5,968 bases of DNA from Trueperaceae bacterium (GTDB lineage Bacteria > Deinococcota > Deinococci > Deinococcales > Trueperaceae): positions 1-5,968 of the forward strand of contig SLSQ01000110.1 of assembly GCA_007130355.1 (NCBI GenBank), written 5' to 3'. Shown here piece after piece: positions 5,901 to 5,968 of the stretch. Every line of letters begins with the position of its first letter. Position 1 is the first letter of the stretch. The translations under genes were made by a program, and so were the position numbers. A model generated the notes under the pieces. That model ran no database searches and was not told the origin of the DNA. It saw only the letters and a program-made list of their open reading frames with translations.

Positions 5901-5968
5901 CACGCACGGACTGCAAACGACGGGGACGGCACCGAATGGTCGCTGCACGCCGCCGCCCGCCTGCGCCA
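2907..5968 (+). CDS. Type I polyketide synthase, KS-AT-DH... (3' end outside window)
   Basis: 1020 codons are visible and the frame is open at the window edge. Ketosynthase, about residues 9-433: it opens AIVGIGCRLPGG and has the catalytic Cys182 in DTACSSSL, His317 in EAHGTGT and His357 in KTNVGH, so it should condense. After a linker, acyltransferase about 538-830: SGMGPQWWAMG (544-554), nucleophile Ser631 in GHSAGE, Arg656 in YHRGR (expected to bind the extender carboxylate), VPYHS (731-735), and EIGPHPAL. The post-AT linker ends in LPTYPWRRERHW (873-884). Dehydratase from about 903: HPLLG, then His934 in the HxxxGxxxxP motif (HVVQGAVLFPGAGYLE); its second catalytic residue is outside the window. 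The enzyme extends chains by decarboxylative condensation in the cytoplasm. Only eight residues precede the KS, so there is no N-terminal docking or loading domain; it may be iterative or the first extension protein. Extender is probably malonyl-CoA, by inference. Product unknown. Confidence 0.95.
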   Translation, partial: MSEVPRADDVLAIVGIGCRLPGGVDSPQGFWSLLRDGRDAVTEVPPDRFDVDAIFDEDPAAPGKLYSRWGGYLEQVDRFDADFFGIAPREAKRMDPQHRLLLEVAWEALEDGGQAPERLAGSRTGVFVGISSHDYSDLHMAAGRPSSFDAHVNIGNGLCVAANRISYVLDLRGPSLALDTACSSSLTALHLARRSIAAGDCRAAIVAGVNVLLAPQVTIGFCKASMIAPGGRCRAFDAGAEGYVRSEGAGAVLIKPLADALADGDPVHALIRGSAVNEDGRTTGISLPSADAQERLMRQALAEAGVDPARVHYVEAHGTGTAAGDPIEAEALGRVYGRAEGRDGPLAIGSAKTNVGHVEAGAGMVGLIKTALMLRHRRIPASLHFERPNPDVPFGDLRLRVPTELEAWPDVPGPALAGVSASGFGGANAHVLLEEAPKPAAVPEDPGPRAHLLALSARHPEALREAAIRTRELLRSDAPPPLRDLGYTALTRRAQHDRRLAVVGSDAAELAAALDAFLDGEAGADVAHGRAVRGRTPKLAFTFSGMGPQWWAMGRQLLKEEPVFRATIEACDRSLSPVSGWSLLEELTASEQASRLSETRVVQVVNCAFQIALAELWRSWGVAPDAVVGHSAGEMAAAHVAGALSLHDALRVAYHRGRSLHRFSGAGTMLAAGVGEEEAEELLGPYAGRASVAAINGPNAVTFSGEREALQRIAAELERRERFVRFLATDVPYHSPLVEDARDELLEALADVEPRPLRIPMASEVTGTWLGDAPLDAAYWWRNIREPVRFAPCVEALLGDGVDLFCEIGPHPALAHYVNEIAGARGAEVDVAASLRRHEDERRTMLRALARLHVRGVPFDRSAVYPEGTVAPLPTYPWRRERHWFEDDAPDAPDWGVGGGVATGHPLLGRRLPAPRPTWEAVLNREEHAFLEAHVVQGAVLFPGAGYLETIAAAGRELWPGDAIVLEDVRFDRMLFPGSPPEGVLRVEHHPSDGRTEIHARTANDGDGTEWSLHAAARLR

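Noticed and set aside
2856..5948. A 1030-residue open frame on the minus strand opposite the PKS gene
   Set aside because: It is Arg/His/Ala-rich with no recognisable domain, and mirrors the codon pattern of the real PKS frame. Long antisense frames are normal in GC-rich genes.

Overview
The window is very GC-rich (about 70% in coding parts by hand count of sample lines). It has GTG starts, 4-base GTGA stop/start overlaps and strong GGAGG-type ribosome binding sites. This fits a high-GC bacterium such as an actinobacterium, but nothing here fixes the taxon, and other GC-rich phyla remain possible. There are no RNA genes or CRISPR arrays.

Left part (1-1138): three plus-strand genes packed end to end. 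They are the last 34 codons of an unrecognised gene, a DUF2241/COG3602-type ACT-domain protein, and a RimJ/RimL-type GNAT acetyltransferase. Each junction is a GTGA overlap, so this looks like one translationally coupled operon of general-metabolism type. The 3' end of the acetyltransferase gene carries six closely spaced G-runs.

Middle (1139-2179): no intact gene. On the minus strand lies the 5' part of an IS21-family istA transposase gene. It is broken by a one-base frameshift near 1650 and cut off near 1480, before the catalytic domain, and no istB partner is present. Sequence on both sides is lower in GC and holds several small dyads. This dead insertion sequence separates the left operon from the right one.

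Right part (2063-5968): a candidate sigma70-type promoter and a short leader with a perfect dyad precede a 228-residue predicted lipoprotein. Forty bases further on, a large type I polyketide synthase (PKS) gene begins and runs off the window after 1020 codons. The visible PKS order is KS-AT-DH(start), with all visible catalytic residues present. Its acyltransferase has motifs closer to animal fatty acid synthase and its bacterial PKS relatives than to classic modular PKS. The two genes probably form one transcript: a secondary-metabolite or unusual-lipid locus headed by a small secreted lipoprotein of unknown role. This PKS-lipoprotein pair beside a dead IS21 is the most interesting part of the window, but no wholly new system can be demonstrated from it.
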